Positions 17,859 through 25,394 are shown, counted from the first letter of the stretch. The stretch is 33,501 bases of DNA from Herbaspirillum sp. (GCA_028292625.1 JAQGLY010000046.1:1-33501), one strand, 5' to 3'. Program-made: numbers and translations. Notes: generated by a model from the sequence alone, not told the origin.

Positions 17859-19067
17859 TTATTGCGCAATCGGTTTGATTTTGGCAGCGGCGGCCTTGGC
17901 GTTGACGCGCGCGGTGTCGACATCGGCAGCGGCGGCCAGCGCCACCCCCATGCGGCGGCGCTTGAAAGATTCCGGTTTGCCGAACAGGCGGATATCGGTG
18001 CCCGGGATGCGCAGCGCGTCGGCGACGCCTTCGAAAGCAATTGCCGGCGCGTCGTGGCCGCCGTAGATGACCGCGGACGCGGCTGGCGTTCTGAGCGTGA
18101 CATCGACTGGCAGGCCGAGAATGGCTTTCGCATGCAACTCGAATTCGCTCTGGATCTGGCTGGCCATCGTCACCATGCCGGTGTCGTGCGGACGCGGGCT
18201 GACTTCGGAGAACCAGACCATCTGGTCCTTGACGAACAATTCGACGCCGAACAGGCCGAGGCCGCCCAGATTGCCGGTGACTTTGGCGGCGATGTCGCGC
18301 GCTTTTTCCAGCGCGGCCGGGTGCATCGCATGCGGTTGCCATGACTCGACGTAATCGCCTTGCACTTGCACATGGCCGATAGGCTCGCAGAAATGGGTCG
18401 CCACCGCGCCGTCGGCGTCCAGCGCGCGCACGGTCAACAGGGTGATTTCGTAATCGAAAGCGATGAATCCTTCGACGATGACACGGCCGGCGTTGACGCG
18501 GCCGCCCGCTGCGGCATGGTCCCAGGCGGCGGCGACATCGGCCGCGCTGTCGATTTTCGATTGGCCTTTGCCGGAAGAGGACATGACCGGCTTGATCACG
18601 CAGGGAAAACCGATGTCGGCACAGGCGGTTTGCAGTTGCTCCAGATTGTCGGCAAAACGGTAGGGGGAAGTGGGCAGCGCCAGCGTTTCGCCGGCCAGAC
18701 GGCGGATGCCTTCGCGATTCATCGTCAGCCAAGCCGCCCGCGCGGTCGGAATGACCGTTGTCTTGCCGGCTTTTTCCAGTTCCAGCAGGGTTTCGGTGGC
18801 GATGGCTTCGATTTCCGGCACGACCAGATCGGGCTTTTCCTGGGCGATCAGCGCGGCAAGCGCAACGCCGTCGGCCATATTGATGACGTGGGCGCGATGC
18901 GCGACCTGATGGCCGGGGGCATTCGGATAACGGTCTACCGCGATCACTTCCACGCCCAGACGTTGCAGCGCAATAATGACTTCCTTGCCCAATTCGCCGG
19001 AGCCCAGCAGCATCACTTTAATGGCGGACGGCGATAAGGGGGTGCCGAGGCGGATGGGAGTTTTCAT
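17859..19067 (-). CDS. purT: Formate-dependent phosphoribosylglycinamide formyltransferase
   Basis: Joins formate to glycinamide ribonucleotide using ATP (GAR transformylase 2), the folate-independent route for the third step of purine synthesis. The 402-residue ATP-grasp protein matches the family from end to end. It has [13 protein letters not shown] and [16 protein letters not shown] in the N-terminal domain, [16 protein letters not shown] in the ATP-binding loop, [17 protein letters not shown] and [13 protein letters not shown], and [13 protein letters not shown] near the metal site. It stands upstream of nadB and 97 bases downstream of the MscS-family gene. Its use of formate is worth noting because the same window carries formate-producing (frc) and formate-oxidising (fds) genes, though purT is common and need not be tied to them. 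Confidence 0.96.
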   Translation of the reverse strand: MKTPIRLGTPLSPSAIKVMLLGSGELGKEVIIALQRLGVEVIAVDRYPNAPGHQVAHRAHVINMADGVALAALIAQEKPDLVVPEIEAIATETLLELEKAGKTTVIPTARAAWLTMNREGIRRLAGETLALPTSPYRFADNLEQLQTACADIGFPCVIKPVMSSSGKGQSKIDSAADVAAAWDHAAAGGRVNAGRVIVEGFIAFDYEITLLTVRALDADGAVATHFCEPIGHVQVQGDYVESWQPHAMHPAALEKARDIAAKVTGNLGGLGLFGVELFVKDQMVWFSEVSPRPHDTGMVTMASQIQSEFELHAKAILGLPVDVTLRTPAASAVIYGGHDAPAIAFEGVADALRIPGTDIRLFGKPESFKRRRMGVALAAAADVDTARVNAKAAAAKIKPIAQ

Positions 19068-19164
19068 GTCAGCGAAATGGCAAGATAGCGGAGCGGCGAC
19101 GATACCAAATCCTGGCCGGTTTGCCCAGTGGCCGCCTGCATAAAATTTTTAAGCCTAAACAGGC

Positions 19165-20412
19165 CTAAAACCCGCTGTTGCGGAGCCGTAATGCCTGCAT
19201 ATCCGCGCCGCCGGGACGCTGGAAGACGCGCAAATCGAATTCGGCGATGATCGCCAGCAAGTGATCGAAGATGTCGGACTGGATGCGTTCGTATTCCGCC
19301 CAGACGGTGGTATTGCTGAAACAATAAATTTCCAGCGGCAAACCTTCCGATGTGGGACTTAATTGCCGCACGATCAGCGTCATGTCCTGGCGGATGGCCG
19401 GATGATTGCGCAGATAGCGCTCGATATAAGCGCGGAAGGTGCCGATATTGCTGGCCTTGCGCGCGTTCAGCGCGGCGGCGCCGCGGGCGGCGAGCTCGGC
19501 GTTCCATGTGTCGAGTTCGCGTTGTTTGCGTTCCAGATAATCGTCCAGCAGGCTGAAATCCTTCAGCCGGACGCACATTTTTTCGTCGATGAATTTGATG
19601 CTGTTCTGATCGACGAACAAGGCGCGTTTGATGCGCCGAGCGCCCTTTTCCTGCATGCCGCGCCAGTTTTTGAAGGCGTCGCCGATCAGGCGTTTGGTGG
19701 GGATGGCGGTGATCGTCAGATCCCAGTTTTGCACTTTGACCGTGTGCAGCGCGATGTCGATCACGGCGCCGTCAGCGTTGAGTTGCGGCATTTCCACCCA
19801 GTCGCCGACGCGAATCATGCCGCTGGAACTGATTTGTACGCTGGCCACCATCGACAGCAGCGTGTCCTGGAAAATCAGCATCAATACCGCCGCCATCGCG
19901 CCGATGCCCGACAGCAGGATCAGCGGCGAACGGTCGAACAGCGTGGCGATCACCAGCACTGTGGTGACGGCGTAAAGCGCGATTTTGCAGAGTTGCAGAT
20001 AACCCTTGATCGGCCGCGAACGCGCGCCGGGGCGGGTCTGGTAAATGCTGTCGGTCAGATTCAGCATGCCGCTCAGCGCCAGGGCGATGGTGATCACGAT
20101 AAACGCTTGCGATGTGTTTTGAACTACGGCGCTCACGGCTGCCGGGAGCGCGGGCAGCATGCCGACGCCGCCGTAGATCAGCAGCGCCGGCACGATATTG
20201 GCGAGGCGGGCAATCACTTTATTGAGCGATTGGCGAGCTTCGCGATCGGCGCCGAGCATGCCCATTTGCCGGCACAGCCCGCGTACCAGAATGCGTTTGA
20301 CGAACAGATTGGCGATCCAGGCCAGCAGGATCAGCAGACAGATCGAAATCGATGCATGCAGCTGGGGGCGCCCTGCCAGCCAATCGATGACAACGACTAT
20401 TTGCTGCGGCAT
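19165..20412 (-). CDS. MscS-family mechanosensitive channel (YbdG-like)
   Basis: A 415-residue inner-membrane protein. About five hydrophobic helices occupy residues 15-190, followed by the MscS pore-lining helix and beta domain (IGAMAAVLMLIFQDTLLSMVASVQISSSGMIRVGDWVEM). A cytoplasmic mixed domain follows, with VKVQNWDLTITAIPTKRLI and an LPLEIYCFSNTTVWAEYE stretch. Length and sequence are closest to E. coli YbdG, a minor channel opened by osmotic downshock. ATG 20412 (MPQQIVVVIDW) is selected because AAGGACATTG precedes it; the frame is open to 20556, but that extension overlaps the region between genes and contains the terminator hairpin of the MFS gene. It is upstream of purT on the same strand. 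Confidence 0.88.
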   Translation of the reverse strand: MPQQIVVVIDWLAGRPQLHASISICLLILLAWIANLFVKRILVRGLCRQMGMLGADREARQSLNKVIARLANIVPALLIYGGVGMLPALPAAVSAVVQNTSQAFIVITIALALSGMLNLTDSIYQTRPGARSRPIKGYLQLCKIALYAVTTVLVIATLFDRSPLILLSGIGAMAAVLMLIFQDTLLSMVASVQISSSGMIRVGDWVEMPQLNADGAVIDIALHTVKVQNWDLTITAIPTKRLIGDAFKNWRGMQEKGARRIKRALFVDQNSIKFIDEKMCVRLKDFSLLDDYLERKQRELDTWNAELAARGAAALNARKASNIGTFRAYIERYLRNHPAIRQDMTLIVRQLSPTSEGLPLEIYCFSNTTVWAEYERIQSDIFDHLLAIIAEFDLRVFQRPGGADMQALRLRNSGF

Positions 20413-20516
20413 CAATGTCCTTGACGAAAACCGGGAAACGCAACAGTGTAGCCGCGCGGCAACGTCATGTTGTTTGGAACTGCCGGTTTTGTTGTGCAAA
20501 TAAAATGAACAGACGT

Positions 20517-20545
20517 AAAAAAGCCGCAACGGTTGCCCGTGCGGC
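20517..20545 (-). terminator. Rho-independent terminator of the MFS transporter gene
   Basis: Read on the minus strand, GCCGCACGG-GCAA-CCGTTGCGGC (one bulged T) is followed by six T. It lies 39 bases past the MFS stop codon. A further 7-bp hairpin, GTGCGCC-CCA-GGCGCAC, lies between the stop and this element. Together they isolate the MFS gene from the MscS-family gene downstream. Confidence 0.9.
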
Positions 20546-20583
20546 ATGAAGGTCAACTGTGCGCCTGGGGCGCACTGGTTTTT

Positions 20584-22260
20584 TTAACGATCGGATGCGT
20601 AGATATTGGTATCTTTCGTCTCTTTGACAAACAGCATGCCGATAATGAATGTCGCCGCGGCGATCACGATCGGATACCACAGCCCGAAATAGATGTCGCC
20701 CTTATAAGCCACCAGCGCGAACGCGGTGGTAGGCAGCAGACCGCCGAACCAGCCATTGCCGATGTGATAGGGCATCGACATCGAGGTATAGCGGATACGC
20801 GTCGGGAACATTTCCACCAGCATCGCGGCGATCGGGCCGTAGACCATGGTCACGTACAGCACCAGGATGCACAGCAGCAGCAATACCATAGGCTTGTTCA
20901 TTTGTTCAGGATCTGCTTTGCTCGGATAGCCGGCGTTCTTGATGTCGTCGGACAGTTCCTTGGAGAAGGCCTTGTCCTTGGCGGCGGCTTCTTCCTTGCT
21001 CAGGCCGGCTGCGTCATACGAGGTCATGGTCTTGTCGCCGATCTTCACGGTTGCCAGCGAACCGGGCGCGCCGGCTACGTTTTCATAGTTCACCGAGGCG
21101 GCCGACAATTTCGCCTTGACGATATCGCAGGACGAGGTGAATTTCTTGGTGCCGGTCGGGTTGAACTGGAATTGGCAGGTGGACGGATCGGCGGTGACGA
21201 TCACCGGCGCATTCGTTTGCGCCGCTTCCAATGCCGGATTGGCGAAATGCGTCAGGCCCTGGAAAATCGGAAAATACGTCAGTGCGGCGATCAGGCAGCC
21301 GGCCATGATGATCGGTTTGCGGCCGATTTTATCGGACAGCGTGCCGAAGATCACAAAGAACGGCGTGACAATCAACAGCGACAGCGCGATCAGAATATTG
21401 GCGGTGGCGCCGTCGACCTTCAGCGACTGGGTCAGGAAGAACAGCGAATAAAACTGGCCGGTGTACCAGACCACTGCCTGGCCGGCGGTCAGGCCGATCA
21501 GCGCCAGGATCACGATTTTCAGGTTGCCCCAGCGGGCGAAGGCTTCGGTCAGCGGCGCTTTGGATGTCTTGCCTTCCGCCTTCATTCTGGCGAAAGCCGG
21601 TGATTCGTTCATCGACAGCCGGATCCAGACCGAGACCCCCAGCAGGATCACGGACACCAGGAACGGAATGCGCCAGCCCCAGTCCGCGAACGCTTCTTCG
21701 CCGATCGAGGTGCGTACGCCAAGAATCACCAGCAGCGACAAAAACAGCCCCAGGGTGGCGGTGGTTTGAATCCACGAAGTGAACGCGCCGCGTTTGTCGT
21801 GCGGGGCATGCTCCGCCACGTAGGTCGCGGCGCCGCCGTATTCGCCGCCCAGCGCCAGCCCCTGCAATATGCGCAGGGCGATCAGGATGACCGGCGCGGC
21901 CAGGCCGATGGAAGCGTAATTGGGCAGGATGCCGACGATGAATGTCGCGGAGCCCATGATGACGATGGTGATCAGGAACGTATATTTGCGCCCTATCATA
22001 TCGCCGAGGCGGCCGAACACCAGTGCGCCGAACGGCCGTACGATAAAGCCGGCAGCAAACGCCAGCAGCGCAAAAATGAAAGCGGTATTCGGATCGGTGC
22101 CGGCGAAGAACTGCTTCGCGATGATCGCGGCCAGCGAGCCATACAGGTAAAAATCGTACCATTCGAACACGGTACCCAGGGATGAAGCCAAAATCACCTT
22201 GCGCTCTTCCGCGTTGATGCCGCGTGTAGTCTTCGTGATAGGTGCTGTCACTGTGGCCAT
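20584..22260 (-). CDS. MFS transporter, metabolite:proton symporter (MHS) type
   Basis: A 558-residue inner-membrane transporter with 12 predicted helices. It opens with the MHS-family signature SSLGTVFEWYDFYLYG (residues 26-41). Motif A copies are GRLGDMIGRK (83-92) and GTLSDKIGRK (306-315), and GLALGGEYGGAATYVAEHAP is typical of the ProP/KgtP-like group that moves organic acids or osmolytes with protons. A hydrophilic insert of about 115 residues (roughly 338-455) lies between helices 9 and 10, on the periplasmic side, with Cys362 and Cys378 near its start. Similar long forms occur in other Burkholderiales as far as I recall. The ribosome site is GAGGAG. The substrate is not evident, and the protein is not an OxlT-type oxalate antiporter. 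Three phased direct repeats lie 88-128 bases upstream. Confidence 0.9.
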   Translation of the reverse strand: MATVTAPITKTTRGINAEERKVILASSLGTVFEWYDFYLYGSLAAIIAKQFFAGTDPNTAFIFALLAFAAGFIVRPFGALVFGRLGDMIGRKYTFLITIVIMGSATFIVGILPNYASIGLAAPVILIALRILQGLALGGEYGGAATYVAEHAPHDKRGAFTSWIQTTATLGLFLSLLVILGVRTSIGEEAFADWGWRIPFLVSVILLGVSVWIRLSMNESPAFARMKAEGKTSKAPLTEAFARWGNLKIVILALIGLTAGQAVVWYTGQFYSLFFLTQSLKVDGATANILIALSLLIVTPFFVIFGTLSDKIGRKPIIMAGCLIAALTYFPIFQGLTHFANPALEAAQTNAPVIVTADPSTCQFQFNPTGTKKFTSSCDIVKAKLSAASVNYENVAGAPGSLATVKIGDKTMTSYDAAGLSKEEAAAKDKAFSKELSDDIKNAGYPSKADPEQMNKPMVLLLLCILVLYVTMVYGPIAAMLVEMFPTRIRYTSMSMPYHIGNGWFGGLLPTTAFALVAYKGDIYFGLWYPIVIAAATFIIGMLFVKETKDTNIYASDR

Positions 22261-22347
22261 GTTGCGTCTCCTCGATTGTTTTTTCTTTAATGGTGGTTTA
22301 ACGGACCAGCTTGCGGCCGCCTATCCCCATGCGGAGTGTGCGACGCT

Positions 22348-22388
22348 AAACTTACGCGATGCTTGCTTGAAACTTACGGAAACTTACG
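22348..22388. repeat. Three phased AAACTTACG repeats upstream of the MFS gene
   Basis: AAACTTACG occurs at 22348-22356, 22370-22378 and 22380-22388. The last two belong to a perfect 10-bp tandem repeat GAAACTTACG (22369-22388). Spacings of 22 and 10 bases equal two turns and one turn of DNA. On the transcribed (minus) strand this reads GTAAG-N5-GTAAG, the style of direct repeat bound by OmpR/CpxR-type response regulators. It lies 88-128 bases before the MFS start codon. No -10 is convincing between them. Confidence 0.55.
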
Positions 22389-22471
22389 GCGGGGAAGGGA
22401 TTTTTTAATGGGACAGAGCGCCGATCCGGCCGGGCGGCCGGTGGAAGGCAATGTGTTACGGCTTTAATGAC

Positions 22472-22705
22472 TCATAAAGAAAAATTAAAACAGTTTTTAC
22501 TTTCCATTATCTCCATGATGTTCAGCGCGGTAGCGAAATCATTCGCGGCTATTGCTTGCTCGTATGCAATGCCGAACATTTGACATTTCACTTGCTGCCC
22601 ACTCGGAATATCCGGGTAATATTCCTGAGCCACGACGTTTCCCGCGATGGCTGAAAGACATACGGCAAAAACAATGGCGAAAATTTTGCGTTGTGTGGAT
22701 TTCAT
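22472..22705 (-). CDS. Small secreted two-cysteine protein A
   Basis: A 77-residue protein of no family I know. The N-terminus is a Sec-type signal peptide (KSTQRKIFAIVFAVCLSAI, then AGNVVAQ) with likely cleavage after VVAQ or VVA. The mature part, about 50 residues, begins EYYPDIPSG and contains two cysteines separated by exactly 30 residues, which bracket a predicted helical hairpin (QAIAANDFATALNIMEIME). ATG 22705 is preferred to ATG 22708 because TAGGAAAA is then better spaced. The same Cys-x30-Cys layout, without gaps, occurs in the next gene upstream, and a related protein lies at 24097. It starts 79 bases after the stop of gene B and may be co-transcribed with it. A periplasmic location with an internal disulfide is inferred. 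Confidence 0.72.
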   Translation of the reverse strand: MKSTQRKIFAIVFAVCLSAIAGNVVAQEYYPDIPSGQQVKCQMFGIAYEQAIAANDFATALNIMEIMESKNCFNFSL

Positions 22706-22740
22706 CATTTTTCCTAAGAATTTTTCAGAAGCGGCATAAC

Positions 22741-22764
22741 GCGGAATACCGATCGGATATCCGC
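22741..22764. promoter_or_regulatory. Interrupted palindrome between small secreted genes B and A
   Basis: GCGGA-ATA-CCGATCGG-ATA-TCCGC is symmetric except for a 3-base internal mismatch on each side. It lies between the stop of gene B and the start of gene A. No T run follows on the minus strand, so it is not a normal terminator; an operator or an RNA processing hairpin is possible. ATTTAAC (minus strand, 22771-22777) lies just upstream of it. Confidence 0.35.
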
Positions 22765-22784
22765 GCCATGGTTAAATGGGCTGG

Positions 22785-23006
22785 TTAACAGCCGCGATCT
22801 GCGATCTGCTGCATGATCGCCATCGACGCATCGTAATTACCCATCGACAGCGCTGTCTGCAAGGTTTCGTACATGATCTTGCAGATTTCCTCCGAAGGAG
22901 CGGCGGGGGTTGGCGGCGTTGCGTCGTCGGCCAGCGCGGATCCGCCGATGGACAGCAGTCCGGCGGCAAAGATGGCGGTCACGATTTTGCGTTGCATAAC
23001 TTTCAT
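22785..23006 (-). CDS. Small secreted two-cysteine protein B
   Basis: A 73-residue protein with a signal peptide (KVMQRKIVTAIFAAGLLSIGG, predicted cleavage after SALA). The mature part starts with a Pro/Ala-rich linker (DDATPPTPAAPSEE) and then has a helical segment bounded by two cysteines 30 residues apart; the second Cys is the last residue. It aligns without gaps to protein A through this segment (shared Ala, Ile-Met and the final Cys, with many conservative pairs such as NDF/GNY). AGGAGAAC sits well before the ATG at 23006. The DNA upstream resembles that of gene C: both carry AGTTTAAC followed by an A-rich run and a TTC-GA-TCCGA block. No known family; probably periplasmic. Confidence 0.78.
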   Translation of the reverse strand: MKVMQRKIVTAIFAAGLLSIGGSALADDATPPTPAAPSEEICKIMYETLQTALSMGNYDASMAIMQQIADRGC

Positions 23007-23091
23007 TAAGTTCTCCTGGGTATTGAATGTGAAACCGACGTTGCGATGATTAACGACATCGGAGTCCGAAGAATCTTCCTTTTTGATTCCC

Positions 23092-23100
23092 AGTTAAACT
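23092..23100 (-). promoter_or_regulatory. AGTTTAAC element upstream of gene B
   Basis: On the minus strand AGTTTAAC begins a stretch (AATCAAAAAGG, then TTCTTCGGACTCCGATGTCG) that resembles the region in front of gene C at 24334-24402. It lies 86-94 bases before the start of gene B. It may be part of a shared promoter or activator site; no standard -10/-35 pair is clear. Confidence 0.4.
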
Positions 23101-23157
23101 ATGAGACTTAACAGCTGTTCGATACCTTTTTCCCGATTTCTTTCTGCATTCAGCATC

Positions 23158-23628
23158 ATGACAAATATCCCTCCCAGCTTGCAGACTTTTGGCCAATTTT
23201 TCGCCAAGGGCAATCCTTTTCTCGCCAGCATCGGCGTGGAACTCCTCCATGCCGGCAACGGCGAAGCCGAACTGACGCTGACCTTGCGCCCCGATCACAT
23301 GAACAGTTGGCACGTAACGCATGGCGGGGTCTCGATGACGCTGATCGATGTCGCGATGGCGCTGGCGGGGCGCACCTTGTCGCCGACCGCCCAGTCCTGC
23401 GTGACCGTCGATATGAATACGCGCTTTCTGCAGCCGGGCGGCAAGCCGGGCGACCGGCTGGTGGTCAAGGCGAAGGCGTTTCATCGCTCGGCCACCTTGT
23501 GCTTTTGCGAAGCCGAAATCCGCAACGGCAGGGATCTGGTGGTGCATGGCACTGGCACCTTTAAATATTTAAAGCAGCTCGACAAGCTCGGCAAACTGAC
23601 CGCGCCGAGCGGCAATGGGGACGCCTGA
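23158..23628 (+). CDS. PaaI-family (hotdog fold) acyl-CoA thioesterase
   Basis: A 156-residue hotdog-fold protein likely to hydrolyse acyl- or aryl-CoA esters. It shows the PaaI/YbgC-type core: NPFLASIGVELLHAGNGEAELTL, then HVTHGGVSMTLIDVAMALAG, where the HGG segment and the following Asp (in TLIDVAM) form the usual catalytic region, then VTVDMNTRFLQPG and LCFCEAEIRNGRDLVVHGTGTFK. ATG 23158 (MTNIPPSLQTF) matches where homologues begin; the frame is open to 23101, but the extra 19 residues are unlike the family. No strong ribosome site. The stop overlaps the next frame, a GNAT gene, so the pair is probably co-transcribed. It lies on the opposite strand to the small secreted genes around it. 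Confidence 0.87.
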   Translation: MTNIPPSLQTFGQFFAKGNPFLASIGVELLHAGNGEAELTLTLRPDHMNSWHVTHGGVSMTLIDVAMALAGRTLSPTAQSCVTVDMNTRFLQPGGKPGDRLVVKAKAFHRSATLCFCEAEIRNGRDLVVHGTGTFKYLKQLDKLGKLTAPSGNGDA

Positions 23629-23629
23629 C

Positions 23630-24067
23630 ATGCCATGCCGGATTGTCGTCGGCGGCTGGAATGCGTTGGCGAACGATGCCCGAGCGATCAGGCATGAGGT
23701 ATTCGTCCTTGAGCAGCAGGTGCCGGAGGAGCTGGAACTCGACGCTATGGATGCGCAATGCCTCCATGCGGTGGCGTATGACCTGGACGGCGTCGCCGTC
23801 GCCACGGGGCGCCTGTTGCCGGATGCGCACATCGGCCGCATGGCGGTGCGTGAAACGGTGCGCGGCAGCGGCGTTGGGGGCGCGTTGTTGACCAAACTGA
23901 TCGAAGTCGCTCGGCAGCGCGGCGACTCTGAAGTCGTATTGAGCGCACAAGTCCATGCGGAGTCGTTTTATCGGCGCCACGGTTTTGTGCGTGAAGGGGC
24001 GGAATATCTGGACGCCGGCATCGTGCATGTGACGATGCGGCGTAGTTTAGAAACTATTGCAAAATGA
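23630..24067 (+). CDS. GNAT family N-acetyltransferase
   Basis: A 145-residue GCN5-related acetyltransferase. The segment IRHEVFVLEQQVPEELELDAMDAQCLHAVA is typical of the small ElaA/YjcF-like GNAT group. IGRMAVRETVRGSGVGGALLTKLIEVARQRG is the acetyl-CoA binding motif A (R-x-x-G-x-G/A), and AQVHAESFYRRHGFVREG is motif B. The acceptor substrate is unknown. ATG 23630 is preferred because GGGGA lies nine bases before it; ATG 23615 would overlap the thioesterase end further. It is coupled to that thioesterase gene. Confidence 0.88.
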   Translation: MPCRIVVGGWNALANDARAIRHEVFVLEQQVPEELELDAMDAQCLHAVAYDLDGVAVATGRLLPDAHIGRMAVRETVRGSGVGGALLTKLIEVARQRGDSEVVLSAQVHAESFYRRHGFVREGAEYLDAGIVHVTMRRSLETIAK

Positions 24068-24096
24068 TGCCGGTGAACGGCATGTCCACGAGCGGC

Positions 24097-24333
24097 TTAT
24101 GACTGAGTCGTGCAGCCCAAATCCAGAAGTTTATGTTCGAGTTTCAGCATTTCGCCGAGGGCCACGGCAGCATCCAGCAGGTTCAGCGTGGGCAGCGTAT
24201 CTTCGATCTCGGCTATTTTGCTTCTGATGTCCAGGCATGCGCCCGCGTTGTCGCCGGCCATCGTAGCGCCGCCGACGGTCAACAGGCAAACAGAGAGCGC
24301 GCCGGCGGTGATTTTAAGACGTATCGATTTCAT
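24097..24333 (-). CDS. Small secreted two-cysteine protein C
   Basis: A 78-residue protein with a signal peptide (KSIRLKITAGALSVCLLTVGG, likely cleavage after ATMA) and a mature chain of about 52 residues. Two cysteines 40 residues apart bracket a region predicted to be helical (IRSKIAEIEDTL, then LLDAAVALGEMLKLEHKLLDLG). The plan is that of proteins A and B (short signal peptide, two bracketing cysteines, the last near the C-terminus, helical middle), but the sequence is more distant and ten residues longer between the cysteines. CAGGAGAATC precedes the ATG. Its upstream DNA resembles that of gene B. Function unknown; periplasmic location and a disulfide are inferred. Confidence 0.75.
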   Translation of the reverse strand: MKSIRLKITAGALSVCLLTVGGATMAGDNAGACLDIRSKIAEIEDTLPTLNLLDAAVALGEMLKLEHKLLDLGCTTQS

Positions 24334-24394
24334 AAGATTCTCCTGAAGGTTTGTCCGAAGTCGGAATCAGAAGAGTCGTACTTTTTTACCAGTC

Positions 24395-24402
24395 GTTAAA
24401 CT
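24395..24402 (-). promoter_or_regulatory. AGTTTAAC element upstream of gene C
   Basis: Minus-strand AGTTTAAC lies 62-69 bases before the gene C start and is followed by GGTAAAAAAG and CTCTTCTGATTCCGACTTCG. The last block matches the one before gene B at 15 of 20 positions. Likely a shared promoter region or duplicated leader. Confidence 0.4.
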
Positions 24403-24464
24403 GTAGAAATCGGCAGGTCTTATAGGTGGTGGTGACGCAGGCCTGTCGGACAATACGCCTTCGG

Positions 24465-24537
24465 CTATTCAGGACGAAGCGTTTTTCTTTGAACGCCAAC
24501 AAAAACCCCGTTCGTCCTGAGTAGTCGCGTCAGCGAC
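24465..24537. repeat. Dispersed inverted-repeat element (TTCGTCCTGAG type)
   Basis: CTATTCAGGACGAA (24465-24478) and TTCGTCCTGAGTAG (24511-24524) are inverted copies with one G:U-type difference, separated by 32 bases. The right copy runs into a second hairpin GTCGC-GTCA-GCGAC (24524-24537) and then GTATCGAAGGA. TTCGTCCTGAG...TCGAAGG is the core of a short repeat scattered in intergenic DNA of many proteobacteria. It fills the gap between gene C and the TANGO2-like gene. Only this pair is seen in the window. Confidence 0.6.
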
Positions 24538-24590
24538 GTATCGAAGGAAGCGCACCGGCCCAAAATCGTCTTAACCGAACGGCATTAGGG

Positions 24591-25394
24591 CTATTCGGGG
24601 TTTTTCAGCCCGCAGCGTCCGCGTTCCTGGTGCACGGCGGGGGGCGGCGGCTGCAACAGCATTGCCTCATGATCGATCAATTGCTCGGTCAGTACGGCTC
24701 TGCCGTCGCTGTACAGCCGGACCAACGTCGAGTTGCGTGTGCCGTAACCCGGCGAGTTGATGAATACCGGCGACAATTCGCGTTCACGCTCGATGCTGAC
24801 ACCGGTTTTCGGCAGACGGCAGTCGCCCGCGAGCGTAGTGTCGGTCAGCATTTCGAAATAGGTTTCGTCCGGTGCGCCCTGGCAGAGCAGGCTGCAGAAC
24901 TGGGCTTTGGCGCGGGTGACTTTCGGCCACGGCGTATCGAGCAATGCATTCGATAATCCGTAGATGCCCGCCGTCAGCGGCTGGCCGTTGCGCGGATCGC
25001 CGTCGGCCTTGTTGGAAAACCAGTACAAGCCATCCTTATCGCCGATCAGCAGATTGAAGCCGTTATATCCGGCGGCCTGAGGCGCCAGTTGACTCAGATA
25101 CTCTTGCGGCGATACGCTGCCGATGAGGTAGTTCGACACCAGCGTGCCGCGGGTCGGCGCATCCGACCTGCGTTCGGTGGGAGCCCGGAAATTGGTCAGC
25201 GCGGCGAAGCGGCCATCGCGGGTAATGCCGAGCCAGGTGCCGCCGCCCTGCAGATCGCGTCCCGCATAGACATGCGGGTGGTCTTCCCACCAGCCGGCCG
25301 GGCTGGCGGGGCGGTTATAGAACTCGTCGCGATTGGACGCCACGATCAGCGGCAAACCAGGCACCACCTGCCAGGAAAAAACGATCAGGCACAT
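24591..25394 (-). CDS. NRDE family protein (TANGO2-like)
   Basis: A 267-residue protein of the NRDE/TANGO2 family. The N-terminal MCLIVFSWQ with Cys2 and the SNRDEFYNRPA motif (residues 20-30) are diagnostic, followed by GGGTWLGITRDGRFAALTNFR and GFNLLIGDKDGLYWFSN. Cys2 directly after Met is a strongly conserved residue of the family, reminiscent of N-terminal nucleophile hydrolases. The biochemical role in bacteria is unsettled; haem handling and acyl-CoA/lipid roles have been proposed for the eukaryotic protein. The start overlaps the end of the DUF4936 gene by ten bases, so it is translationally linked to ygfZ-DUF4936. The Pro-rich tail near QPPPPAVHQ is poorly conserved. Confidence 0.9.
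   Translation of the reverse strand: MCLIVFSWQVVPGLPLIVASNRDEFYNRPASPAGWWEDHPHVYAGRDLQGGGTWLGITRDGRFAALTNFRAPTERRSDAPTRGTLVSNYLIGSVSPQEYLSQLAPQAAGYNGFNLLIGDKDGLYWFSNKADGDPRNGQPLTAGIYGLSNALLDTPWPKVTRAKAQFCSLLCQGAPDETYFEMLTDTTLAGDCRLPKTGVSIERERELSPVFINSPGYGTRNSTLVRLYSDGRAVLTEQLIDHEAMLLQPPPPAVHQERGRCGLKNPE

Noticed and set aside
20584..22260. OxlT-type oxalate:formate antiporter
   Set aside because: The sequence carries MHS-family signatures (FEWYDFYLYG, GGEYGGA) and a large periplasmic insert, unlike OxlT.
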